From DAIOGN01 sp036745245 (lineage in GTDB: Bacteria > Zixibacteria > MSB-5A5 > JAUVRN01), in assembly GCA_036745245.1 (NCBI GenBank), contig DAIOGN010000089.1, forward strand, positions 1-14,818: DNA of 14,818 nucleotides, read 5' to 3'. Positions 8,062 to 14,021 of this stretch are shown here, one piece after another (position 1 is the first letter of the stretch; every line of letters begins with the position of its first letter). Below the pieces are notes generated by a model that saw only the letters and a program-made list of their open reading frames with translations, was not told the origin of the DNA and made no database searches. A program made the position numbers and the translations under genes.

Positions 8062-8135
8062 TGGGAGATCGTCCAATGGTAGGACTCATGGCTCTGGACC
8101 ATGGTATCGGGGTTCGAATCCCTGTCTCCCAGCCA
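8062..8135 (+). tRNA. tRNA-Gln (anticodon CUG), CCA encoded
   Basis: The cloverleaf folds completely. The acceptor stem pairs TGGGAGA (8062-8068) with TCTCCCA (8125-8131). The D stem is GTCC/GGAC (8071-8074, 8082-8085). The anticodon stem is CATGG/CCATG with loop CTCTGGA, giving CTG at 8094-8096. The T stem is CGGGG/CCCTG around TTCGAAT. The discriminator is G8132 and CCA is encoded at 8133-8135. CUG reads CAG, that is glutamine, and the TGGG start fits bacterial tRNA-Gln. Confidence 0.96.
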
Positions 8136-8296
8136 TGACTTTTGCGGTTGTTCTCTGGCCATACCATACGCTCCCGCTCACTATTCGGCTTTTGTGGGCA
8201 AGGTAGGCTCTCAGGTTATCTTGTTGAAGTTGAGCATTGTTTGACAGGCGGGTCAGAGACCCGTGCTCTTCGACACGTCTTGCGAAGTAGGCAGCT

Positions 8297-9250
8297 CTAT
8301 CTTTGGCAAGGCTCACACCGGTCGCACTCGGCTAACGGCATACTCTTGAATACATAGTTTATCAGGCTGATTACATCAGCCGACGTGACTTGGCTGTTGC
8401 AGTTCATGTCACCTGCATACCAGCACGGAAGGGGGCCAGGCCCTCGCAAGAAAATGTAATTGACCAGATTAATGACGTCCGATGCCGTGGCGGACCAGCT
8501 TGCGTTTACGTCCCCGGGAACGCATGTGAGAACACACGTGGCCTCGCAGCCGTCGCCGTTGGTGAGATTGCCATCATCGCAGATTTCCTCGCACTCGGCG
8601 ACCCCGTTTCCGCAAATCGTGACCGGAAGTAGATTGGGGTCGCCCCACTCTACAACGGCCCAGAAGTTAGCGAAGGTGTTTTGGGTATCACCGGGGGGCA
8701 TGTTGTACCAGCTACCCGGAAAACTGGGTTCGGGGGGGCCCCAGATGGTGAGGACTGTCTGTGTACTCGGGTAGTCTGGTTCCCCGCCTGCCCAATTCTG
8801 ATAGCAGAGCGGCTCACCTGTGTTCCACTCCCAGGCATCGCCAGAGAGCTCGCCTCCCAGCCAGTATAGATCCTCAACGGTAGGCGGATTCGCGCCGCCT
8901 AACACGCTGTCATAGATGAAGTCATCTTCTGAGGCTCCCTGGATCGTGGCCAGATAGCCGGACATCGTATCGAGCACCAGCGTTCGGGCGATACTGTCAG
9001 CAGCAACCCAGTAATGCTGTACGGCCAGGATCCCATACCAGTGATCATTGCCGCCGTACTCAGCCTGCCACTGCTTAAGATGAATTATCGAATCAGTCGC
9101 CGAGCCATTCGCGATGACCCCTGGCGGAGCCAAACTCTGCCTTTTGAATTGCGGACCGTCGAGCGGCGCAGCGGCTGCGACAGCGCTCAAAAACATCCAA
9201 AGTTGCATGCAGGCCGCTGGTGTAACTGGCCAATATCGTTTGGACGTCAA
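8297..9250 (-). CDS. secreted C-type-lectin-like / Cys-rich / dockerin protein
   Basis: With the start chosen here the product is 317 residues. A C-type-lectin-like domain spans about 68-203 (HYWVAADSIARTLVL...GYLATIQGASEDDFI...YWLGGELSG...WNTGEPLCYQNWAGGEPD). A Cys-rich DUF4215-like repeat follows at 212-243 (CGNGVAECEEICDDGNLTNG). A type I dockerin pair ends the protein at 246-304 (GDVNASWSATASDVINLVNY and GDMNCNSQVTSADVISLINY). The tail ECDRCEPC is Cys-rich. The frame is open to 9301 (TTG). I prefer the TTG at 9250 because GGAGG lies six bases upstream and the product then begins MTSKRYWP plus a hydrophobic stretch, a plausible signal peptide. An ATG at 9208 is a third option. It probably binds glycans or matrix at the surface. 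No cohesin is in the window. Confidence 0.88.
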   Translation of the reverse strand: MTSKRYWPVTPAACMQLWMFLSAVAAAAPLDGPQFKRQSLAPPGVIANGSATDSIIHLKQWQAEYGGNDHWYGILAVQHYWVAADSIARTLVLDTMSGYLATIQGASEDDFIYDSVLGGANPPTVEDLYWLGGELSGDAWEWNTGEPLCYQNWAGGEPDYPSTQTVLTIWGPPEPSFPGSWYNMPPGDTQNTFANFWAVVEWGDPNLLPVTICGNGVAECEEICDDGNLTNGDGCEATCVLTCVPGDVNASWSATASDVINLVNYIFLRGPGPLPCWYAGDMNCNSQVTSADVISLINYVFKSMPLAECDRCEPCQR

Positions 9251-9384
9251 CAATCGCCTCCACGCGGATACACAAAATACATGACGGGTGACAGTGTTCA
9301 AAGCTGACAGTGAGCCCGGCTATTCAGACCCTTCGACTAGCCGGACATGTCCGTCGCTCTAAGTCGGCCGGGACTTGGAAGATG

Positions 9385-9425
9385 CTGCCTACGACGATGT
9401 TAGGCAGAGTCTTAGGAGTAGACTC
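9385..9425. other. two adjacent hairpins in the intergenic region before the first paralog
   Basis: CTGCCTA (9385-9391) pairs with TAGGCAG (9401-9407), and GAGTCT (9407-9412) with AGACTC (9420-9425). They sit about 25 nt upstream of the first tRNA-3'-like repeat. They do not assemble into a full cloverleaf with it. The rest of the 281 nt between 9302 and 9582 holds the repeat at 9448-9479, a 12-bp palindrome CCGCCCGGGCGG (9492-9503) and the 42-nt leader of the next gene. No further gene is seen. Confidence 0.4.
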
Positions 9426-9447
9426 GGCTCGCCAGTCGACCAGCAGG

Positions 9448-9479
9448 AAGTTCTAATCCCGTCAGCAACACCCAGCCAT
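9448..9479 (+). repeat. tRNA-3'-end-like direct repeat, copy A
   Basis: This 32-nt element begins AAGTTCTAATCCCGTC and ends ACACCCAGCCAT. It carries the tRNA T-loop signature (GTTC-x-AAT) and a CCA-like end, but its T stem does not pair and no 5' tRNA half precedes it. It differs from copy B at a single base. Confidence 0.75.
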
Positions 9480-9540
9480 CAACTCACCTTCCCGCCCGGG
9501 CGGCTATCAGGAATCGATAGTGGCACGGTTTGCGAGGCCA

Positions 9541-9582
9541 GTGTAGTTTGCAGTTCTTCAAGGCACACTCGAAAGGTGCTGC
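9541..9582 (+). promoter_or_regulatory. conserved 42-nt leader of the paralog family, copy 1
   Basis: The 42 nt directly before the start codon align without gaps to the leaders of the other two paralogs (33/42 with the one at 11491 and 32/42 with the one at 12270, by my count). All end in CGAAAGG-(T/C)-GCTGC, which supplies the ribosome-binding site. The upstream part is conserved too, so it may carry a shared regulatory signal. Confidence 0.6.
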
Positions 9583-10143
9583 ATGAAAAGACAAGCCGTT
9601 GTGATTCTGGTGGTGACTCTTGCCGCAAGCGGGAGCGCGAGTGCCGATTCTTCCAATCCTCCTCGTCCCAAGTCCAAAGCCCTTGCTGTTTCCATATCGT
9701 TGGGGGCGACCTTGATCCCTGTTGGAATTGGGGGGGTGCTCATGGCATCGAGCAGTACAGGTATGTACGCAGGAGCGGTTTTGATTGGAGCGGGAGCAGC
9801 CTTCGGCCCCAGCCTCGGCCGAGTCTATGCTCATGACAATAAGCCTTTTTCTCTGTTGCCACTGCGCCTCGCCGGAGCCGGTGTGGGGTGCGCTGGATAC
9901 CTAGTGGCCGTTTCCGAAGCTTTGGACGAATATGAAACGAATGAAGGCCTATTGATTGTGGGGCTAGTTGGCTTCTTTGCGGGAACTGCTACGGTGATCA
10001 CAACTGCCGTGATCGATATCGGTAGAGCGCCGAAAGCGGTAGAGAGATACAACCAGCCCGCTGTGGGGGCGAAGTGGCAGCTTCGTCCCGCTTACTTCGC
10101 GACCTCTCAAGCCTTGGGGGCCAATCTCTCCATCGAATTCTAA
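9583..10143 (+). CDS. small envelope protein of a three-member paralog family, member 1
   Basis: The product is 186 residues and I do not recognise a named family. A signal peptide ends near A21 (GSASA|DSS). Hydrophobic segments lie at about 35-56, 62-80, 93-112 and 122-144. Blocks shared with the paralogs at 11533 and 12312 are FGPSLGRVYAHDNKPFSLLP (74-93), a D-x-x-x-APKAVxxYN block near 145-157, and the C-terminal WQLRPAY...GANLSIEF. The terminal Phe and aromatic pattern resemble the last strand of outer-membrane proteins. The start is set by the conserved leader and AAAGG. It is closest to member 3, even in the signal peptide DNA, which indicates a fairly recent duplication. It is flanked by the nearly identical repeats A and B. 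Confidence 0.85.
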   Translation: MKRQAVVILVVTLAASGSASADSSNPPRPKSKALAVSISLGATLIPVGIGGVLMASSSTGMYAGAVLIGAGAAFGPSLGRVYAHDNKPFSLLPLRLAGAGVGCAGYLVAVSEALDEYETNEGLLIVGLVGFFAGTATVITTAVIDIGRAPKAVERYNQPAVGAKWQLRPAYFATSQALGANLSIEF

Positions 10144-10180
10144 CCGAAGGCAGGGGATCTCGCACAATTCAATTCATCAC

Positions 10181-10212
10181 AAGTTCTAATCCCGTCGGCA
10201 ACACCCAGCCAT
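10181..10212 (+). repeat. tRNA-3'-end-like direct repeat, copy B
   Basis: The 32 nt match copy A at 31 positions (GTCGGCA instead of GTCAGCA) in the same orientation, 733 nt downstream. A 7-bp hairpin, ACTCCTT/AAGGAGT (10214-10234), follows immediately. Read in reverse it encodes W-L-G-V-A-D-G-I-R-T, the kind of peptide seen in spurious ORFs antisense to tRNA 3' ends. Confidence 0.75.
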
Positions 10213-10418
10213 GACTCCTTCCTCCACAAGGAGTGCAGCTTCAGGTGCCCGTAATGGGCTTGACTTCTGCATGGATGAATTGCTGATTCTAAAGCAATCC
10301 TCCGGCGCCGAGTGATCTGCTTCAGCTCCGCGCCGGTGACTTCATTGACTTCGCACCCGCGAAAGTGGGCACTGGCCAAATCGATTCTCGGTCGCGTCAA
10401 CGGAACGCAGAGGAACAC

Positions 10419-11174
10419 ATGCTCTCTCCGAAAACCGGACGGGCAGCCCCGTGGACTCTCGCAGCGTGTTTTCTTGCGCTACTGGCGTTGGGGGGCTGCA
10501 CCGTGATAGGCACGACGATCGGCGCCGTCAACGATGGCGGCAAGCCGAGCAGAAAGACCACTCCAGAAGAGCAAACGGAGACCATCCAACCGGGGTCCAA
10601 AGTGACCGTCCTGCTAAAAACCGGGGGCGAGTTGACTGGAAAGTACGCTGGTCTAATGCGGGAACCGGAAGAGGAGTATGTCAAAGCCTTCACGGCAGCG
10701 AATCATGAATTGGGCGACCCTCTGCCCGATATCGGTGAACAAATCGTCGTATCAAGTACTCAGAGCGGGGAACTGCGCGGAGAGTTTGCGGGCCTGGACT
10801 TTCAGTCTCTGCTCGTTAGAGTGCATCCGAAGGAACAACCGCCTGCCAGGGTTCCAGACAGTACCATCCTATCTCTGGTAGACAGTGACAGTAATGTACT
10901 CAAAAGTTACGCTCTGAGACCTTTGCTGTCGGGCGAAGACGTGCCACTTTGGTCCAACATCGCCCTGGAGCAAAGCCAGAGCACGACATCAAGGCGGCTC
11001 GTCACTGATACCGTTCTTGTGGCGTTTGGCGATGTTCAACAATTGCAGGTGCATCTGAAACGCGGCGGCGCAAAGAAGGGGTTTCTTATCGGCCTGGCCA
11101 TGGATGTGACCATTCTCACTGTGGCGCTGCTCTATGTGTCTTTGGATCCTAACGCCCTTTATTCCGGGGATTGA
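10419..11174 (+). CDS. lipoprotein with duplicated SH3/Sm-like beta motif and C-terminal hydrophobic helix
   Basis: The product is 251 residues from the ATG at 10419, with GAGGA four bases upstream. The in-frame extension to 10365 has no ribosome-binding site and would bury the signal peptide. The signal peptide ends in lipobox LGGC with lipidated C27, followed by Thr, so retention by an Asp at +2 is not indicated. Two similar beta-rich units follow: GSKVTVLLKTGGELTGKYAG and a second with IVVSSTQSGELRGEFAGLDF and SLLVRV. Near the C-terminus comes VQQLQVHLKRGGAKKG and a hydrophobic stretch (GLAMDVTILTVALLYV). Many bacteria carry small proteins with 'G-x-V-T-L-K-D-G-x-x-x-G-K-x-x-G' beta folds like this, of unknown role. 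It lies in the paralog array between repeats B and D. Confidence 0.82.
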   Translation: MLSPKTGRAAPWTLAACFLALLALGGCTVIGTTIGAVNDGGKPSRKTTPEEQTETIQPGSKVTVLLKTGGELTGKYAGLMREPEEEYVKAFTAANHELGDPLPDIGEQIVVSSTQSGELRGEFAGLDFQSLLVRVHPKEQPPARVPDSTILSLVDSDSNVLKSYALRPLLSGEDVPLWSNIALEQSQSTTSRRLVTDTVLVAFGDVQQLQVHLKRGGAKKGFLIGLAMDVTILTVALLYVSLDPNALYSGD

Positions 11175-11398
11175 GAGCGTGATCTTTCGTTGAACAAAGG
11201 TCGAACGGCTCCAGCGCCCGCTTCAAGCGTCGGTGACGACACGATCCAGATGTTTTCCAGCTGGCGCAAGACCACCCACATCCCTTCAATGTCTGCACGG
11301 GCCTTCAAATCGGCCTTGCTGGGGCCACAGATCTGTGGATAGTACAGGCTCGTGGCCCCTGTTTCTCAACTCTAGGCGGCTTCAGCCTCTGTCAAAGC

Positions 11399-11429
11399 GG
11401 TTCTGAATACGTCCCAGGCTCCCAGCCAT
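11399..11429 (+). repeat. tRNA-3'-end-like repeat, degenerate copy D
   Basis: GGTTCTGAATACGTCC followed by CTCCCAGCCAT aligns with copies A and B (GTTCT, AAT, CGTC, CCCAGCCAT) with several changes. Its CTCCCAGCCAT end is also identical to the 3' end of the tRNA-Gln gene at 8126-8136. Same orientation as the other copies. Confidence 0.5.
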
Positions 11430-11490
11430 AGTCTCAAAGACCCATCCATCCAGCCTTCGCAAGACCATGCTCGCGCGGCGCACCCGGAGT

Positions 11491-11532
11491 GCGTAGCTTG
11501 GTTGCCTTCCAGGCACACACGAAAGGTGCTGC
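11491..11532 (+). promoter_or_regulatory. conserved 42-nt leader of the paralog family, copy 2
   Basis: Ungapped counterpart of the leader at 9541-9582, with the last 13 nt (CGAAAGGTGCTGC) identical. Conservation extends upstream of the ribosome-binding site through CTTCCAGGCACAC. Confidence 0.6.
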
Positions 11533-12114
11533 ATGACAACGCGAGCCTTATTCACCCTTGGGGCGATTCTGCTCCTCTGCCCGATCGCCAGCGCAGGTTC
11601 GCCACCGGCGCCACATCTCAAGTCCCGAGATCGTGCCACTCTCACTGCGCTGGGCGCGACCCTGCTACCCATTGGAGTCGGGGCGCTGCTCATCGCCGTC
11701 GACTTGAATGACGACGACGGATCCTCGGCCGGCAGCGTCGTGGGAACTCTGCTGGTGGGATCAGGTGTACTATTTGGCCCCAGCTTCGGTCGAGTCTATG
11801 CGCACGACAGAAAACCTCTTTCACTCGTGCCACTGAGACTGGCCGGGCTCGGTGTCGGGCTCCTCGGACTTTCGCTCTTTACCCTCAACGAAGTGAGCGA
11901 ATCGGGCGCGAGTACGGCTCAGGTGGCTATTGGTCTGGTGGCGTTTGGCGCGGGAACGGCAGGGTACGTCGTAGGCACCGTGAAGGACTTCGTCAGGGCA
12001 CCGAAGGCAGTGGACAAATACAACGAGCATTTAACCGGCGCGGCCTGGCATCTTCGCCCGGTCTATTACTCGGCCTCCCATGCGGTGGGCGCCAATTTCA
12101 CGCTTCGATTCTGA
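11533..12114 (+). CDS. small envelope protein of a three-member paralog family, member 2
   Basis: The product is 193 residues. The signal peptide ends near A21 (CPIASA|GSPP). The family blocks are FGPSFGRVYAHDRKPLSLVP (81-100), VRAPKAVDKYN (154-164) and the C-terminus WHLRPVYYSASHAVGANFTL plus RF. Four hydrophobic segments flank these blocks. It is the most divergent member. It has an acidic insert DLNDDDGSS (57-65) where members 1 and 3 have a short SSS/SSN turn, and a different signal sequence. GAAAGG with a GCTGC spacer sets the ATG. Function is unknown. An outer-membrane or membrane-associated location is inferred from the signal peptide and terminal Phe. Confidence 0.84.
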   Translation: MTTRALFTLGAILLLCPIASAGSPPAPHLKSRDRATLTALGATLLPIGVGALLIAVDLNDDDGSSAGSVVGTLLVGSGVLFGPSFGRVYAHDRKPLSLVPLRLAGLGVGLLGLSLFTLNEVSESGASTAQVAIGLVAFGAGTAGYVVGTVKDFVRAPKAVDKYNEHLTGAAWHLRPVYYSASHAVGANFTLRF

Positions 12115-12269
12115 TTGAATCAGCACGTGACAGTGGGACATCCAACGCTTGGCATGGACAACTTTTGCCCCTGGCTCCCGGCCGGATGGCGTCCCGAAAA
12201 GCCAGCCATGAACCCACCCGCCTGTCCTGGTAGCCGCATAAGTCTAGAGTCGCGTGGCTCGTCGAAAAC

Positions 12270-12311
12270 ATGTAACTTGCAGGTCTTCCAGGTTTATTCG
12301 AAAGGCGCTGC
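12270..12311 (+). promoter_or_regulatory. conserved 42-nt leader of the paralog family, copy 3
   Basis: Ungapped counterpart of the leaders at 9541 and 11491, ending CGAAAGGCGCTGC. The middle part has drifted (GGTTTATT in place of GGCACACT). Confidence 0.55.
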
Positions 12312-12869
12312 ATGAAAAAGCAAGCTGTTGTGATTCTCGTAGTGACTCTCGTCGCAAGCGGGAGCGCGATTGCTGATCCCCCCACACCTCCGTCCCATAA
12401 GTCGAAAGCCGTTGCCGTTTCAATATCCCTGGGGGCGACCTTGGTCCCTGCTGGACTTGGGGTGCTCGTGGCAGCGGGCAGCTCAAACGAGTATGCCGGA
12501 GTGATCCTGATAGGGGCGGGGGCACTTTTTGGCCCCAGCTTTGGTCGGGTCTATGCCCAAGACAAGAAACCGTTCTCCATGTTGCCGTTGCGCCTTGTTG
12601 GGGCCGGAGTCGGATTCCTTGGACTCGTGCTGACCGTCGCCTCCTCTTGGGACGAATACTCGTCGAATGACGGTCTTGTAGCTGTGGGAACGGTTGGCTT
12701 CTTTGCGGGAGGTGCCGCGTATCTCACGGGTACCGTGATCGACATCGTCAAAGCGCCGAAAGCGGTGGACAAATACAACCATCGTGCAGCGGGAGCGAAT
12801 TGGCAGCTTCGTCCGGCCTACTACGCGGCCTCACATGGTGTGGGCGCCAATCTCTCCATCAGATTCTGA
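12312..12869 (+). CDS. small envelope protein of a three-member paralog family, member 3
   Basis: The product is 185 residues and clearly a close paralog of the gene at 9583: the first 20 residues differ at three positions (MKKQAVVILVVTLVASGSAI). The signal peptide ends near A21 (SAIA|DPPT). Conserved blocks are FGPSFGRVYAQDKKPFSMLP (73-92), VIDIVKAPKAVDKYN (142-156) and the C-terminus WQLRPAYYAASHGVGANLSI plus RF. Hydrophobic segments lie at about 34-55, 61-79, 92-110 and 121-144. Note Q83 where the others have H (YAQD versus YAHD). The 197 nt separating it from member 2 contain the leader and only a weak repeat-like trace near 12189-12211. Function is unknown. Confidence 0.85.
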   Translation: MKKQAVVILVVTLVASGSAIADPPTPPSHKSKAVAVSISLGATLVPAGLGVLVAAGSSNEYAGVILIGAGALFGPSFGRVYAQDKKPFSMLPLRLVGAGVGFLGLVLTVASSWDEYSSNDGLVAVGTVGFFAGGAAYLTGTVIDIVKAPKAVDKYNHRAAGANWQLRPAYYAASHGVGANLSIRF

Positions 12870-12905
12870 TTGAACGCAGTGGCTCCGCACTGGTCGAATG
12901 AACAT

Positions 12906-12940
12906 AAGTTCCAATCGCGCCAGCCACGCCCAGCATTCAG
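12906..12940 (+). repeat. tRNA-3'-end-like repeat, degenerate copy C
   Basis: AAGTTCCAATCGCGCCAGCC followed by ACGCCCAGC aligns to copies A and B with scattered substitutions and one lost base near the CCA. Same orientation. It closes the paralog array just before the convergent minus-strand gene. A small hairpin CAGTG/CACTG (12877-12892) precedes it. Confidence 0.55.
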
Positions 12941-12964
12941 TCGAATCAGGCAGTTGTTCGCCTG

Positions 12965-13883
12965 CTAGTCCGCTGCCTGGCCCGACAGGGCGGCTTCGAT
13001 GTGTTCCGCCATCACCGCCGAATCGAGTAGCGGCGCCGTCTGTTCCAGGCCCCAGAGCTGATGCATCCAATACTTCGGCGCTGGCGGTGTGTCAGAGGTC
13101 CACGTGGTGCTGCGATCGTACAGGAAGTAGATGTCCCACGCGAAGGGCTCGATGCCCAGTGTGTTCTGGAACACTTCACCCGTTAGTTTGTCGTCATCCC
13201 AGTAGTACTTGATTCTGGGATCGCCGCACTCACCCGAAGCCTCCAGAGCATCCTTCCGTCCGTCCGACAACAGGACCGGAAGCCACACGATGTACATCCT
13301 CAACGTGTCCGACTGGACCCTCTTGAGCACCGATTGCATGGCAGAGAACCCCTGCCTACGGCAGCCGGGTCAGGTGGGAGACAGGAGGGTCACGAGCCGA
13401 ACGTAATTGGTGTCGGCGTTGAAGTCCGCTCGAAGGGGCTCCACGTCTGCCAGGTCCGCCAGCAGGGATGAGGCTTCGGGCGTTTCGCCCGAGGTGGTCA
13501 CGGGTTCAGGTTGAATGGAGACGTATTTGATCTTCCCGGTGTTCGTGAATCCCAGTTCTGCCAGAAGGCTCGTTTTCTCATAGTGCAGAACCACGTTGGC
13601 CGTGGTGTCGGTGGGAAACTCGGGGCCGTCGACGCGCTCCAGCGTGCCAAANNNNNNNNNNGTCCCGGAATTCGTCGTGGGTAGCCAGCATCTGCTCGAT
13701 CGACATGAGCTGGAGCAACGAGTCCGTAAAGACGCCTCGCAACAACGTGGAGTCTCCCGTTTCCACGAAGCGAATGAGTTGTTGCGCAGACTTCATGGCC
13801 GGGAAGTCCGGGTCACCCGAACTGCAGGAGAGCAGAATCGACAGACCGAGTAATCCGACAGTTGCAGGTCCGAAACGGCGCAT
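12965..13883 (-). CDS. predicted selenoprotein: DUF3887-like / thioredoxin-fold lipoprotein with in-frame TGA (Sec), interrupted by assembly gap
   Basis: Read from 13883, residues 1-74 start MRRFGPATVGLLGLSILLSC, a signal peptide with lipidated C20, then a DUF3887-like region (SAQQLIRFVETGDSTLLRGV...). Ten N at 13652-13661 interrupt it. The domain resumes at FGTLERVDGPEF and ends KIKYVSIQPEP. Next comes a thioredoxin-like strand, YVRLVTLLSPT, then an in-frame TGA (13372-13370), P-G-C-R-R-Q-G-F-S-A-M and the rest of the fold (LRMYIVWLPVLLSD, KYYWDDDKLTG, AWDIYFLYD) to a TAG at 12965. The TGA sits where the first redox Cys belongs, giving U-x-x-C, and a SECIS-like hairpin follows. The ATG at 13883 has AAGG eight to nine bases upstream and beats a GTG at 13892. 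A periplasm-facing, lipid-anchored thiol redox role is inferred. The nominal gap length breaks the frame. The alternative is a true nonsense mutation. Confidence 0.8.
13340..13356 (-). promoter_or_regulatory. predicted bacterial SECIS hairpin for UGA recoding
   Basis: In the mRNA, 13 nt after the UGA, GGCAG (13356-13352) pairs with CUGCC (13344-13340) around a 7-nt loop GGGUUCU. The loop begins 18 nt past the UGA and opens with G. Both features fit the known bacterial SECIS rule (apical loop about 16-37 nt after UGA, G in its first two bases). The stem can extend by G-U and G-C pairs, leaving a GUU loop. A competing hairpin CUGCC-GUA-GGCAG lies closer to the UGA. Confidence 0.65.
13652..13661. 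other. assembly gap (10 N)
   Basis: Ten N fall inside the selenoprotein gene, between codons for ...HDEFRD and FGTLERV.... Ten is a common placeholder and puts the two halves out of frame. The surrounding domain suggests that very few residues are really missing. Confidence 0.97.
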
Positions 13884-13953
13884 GGGGATCACCTTGAACA
13901 GGGGAACACGGGTGTCATGGTGGCACCGTTTGGCTCACGCGGGTGCACGAAGG

Positions 13954-14009
13954 AAAACCCAGCCCGAACCGATCAGACGTTCCTCTTCTGACCGATTCGA
14001 GCCAGGCCT
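13954..14009 (-). terminator. long intrinsic terminator after the thrombospondin-3/dockerin gene
   Basis: On the minus strand the arms 14009-13987 and 13977-13955 pair over about 23 bp around a 9-nt loop (13986-13978). The distal arm ends in TTTT (13957-13954). Every imperfect pair is G-U when read as minus-strand RNA but A-C on the plus strand, so the structure is maintained for minus-strand transcription. It lies 12 nt past the stop at 14022 and separates this gene from the selenoprotein gene. Confidence 0.8.
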
Positions 14010-14021
14010 GTCAAAGCGCTG

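Larger units (their letters stand above)
11175..11532. other. 358-nt intergenic region with a short unrecognised antisense open frame
   Basis: Between the lipoprotein and the second paralog the minus strand stays open for roughly 60 codons (about 11160-11365). It contains a protein-like stretch (LYYPQICGPSKADLKARADI, then MWVVLRQLENIWIVSS). It has no start, ribosome-binding site or family I know, and could be a gene remnant or chance. The region also holds repeat copy D (11399-11429) and the conserved 42-nt leader (11491-11532). Confidence 0.35.

Noticed and set aside
8086..8316. Minus-strand ORF ending GRQGFEPRYHGPEP
   Set aside because: It is antisense to the tRNA-Gln gene. The GFEPR-type ending is the usual false ORF produced by a reversed tRNA T-arm.
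9360..9478. A second complete tRNA gene ending at repeat A
   Set aside because: The T stem does not pair, no acceptor 5' strand matches, and the two upstream hairpins do not form D and anticodon arms with a U33.
10140..10418. Minus-strand 92-residue ORF containing GVADGIRT
   Set aside because: It runs antisense through the tRNA-like repeat B and the lipoprotein leader, with no ribosome-binding site or family. I take it as a shadow.
9448..12940. Integron with attC sites, or a CRISPR array
   Set aside because: The repeats are few, 700-1500 nt apart and tRNA-like rather than attC-like palindromes. There is no integrase or cas gene and there are no regular spacers.
12965..13594. Two separate small genes (13370-13594 and 12965-13339)
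   Set aside because: They are in phase across a single TGA with continuous thioredoxin-fold features and a SECIS-like hairpin. One recoded gene explains them better.
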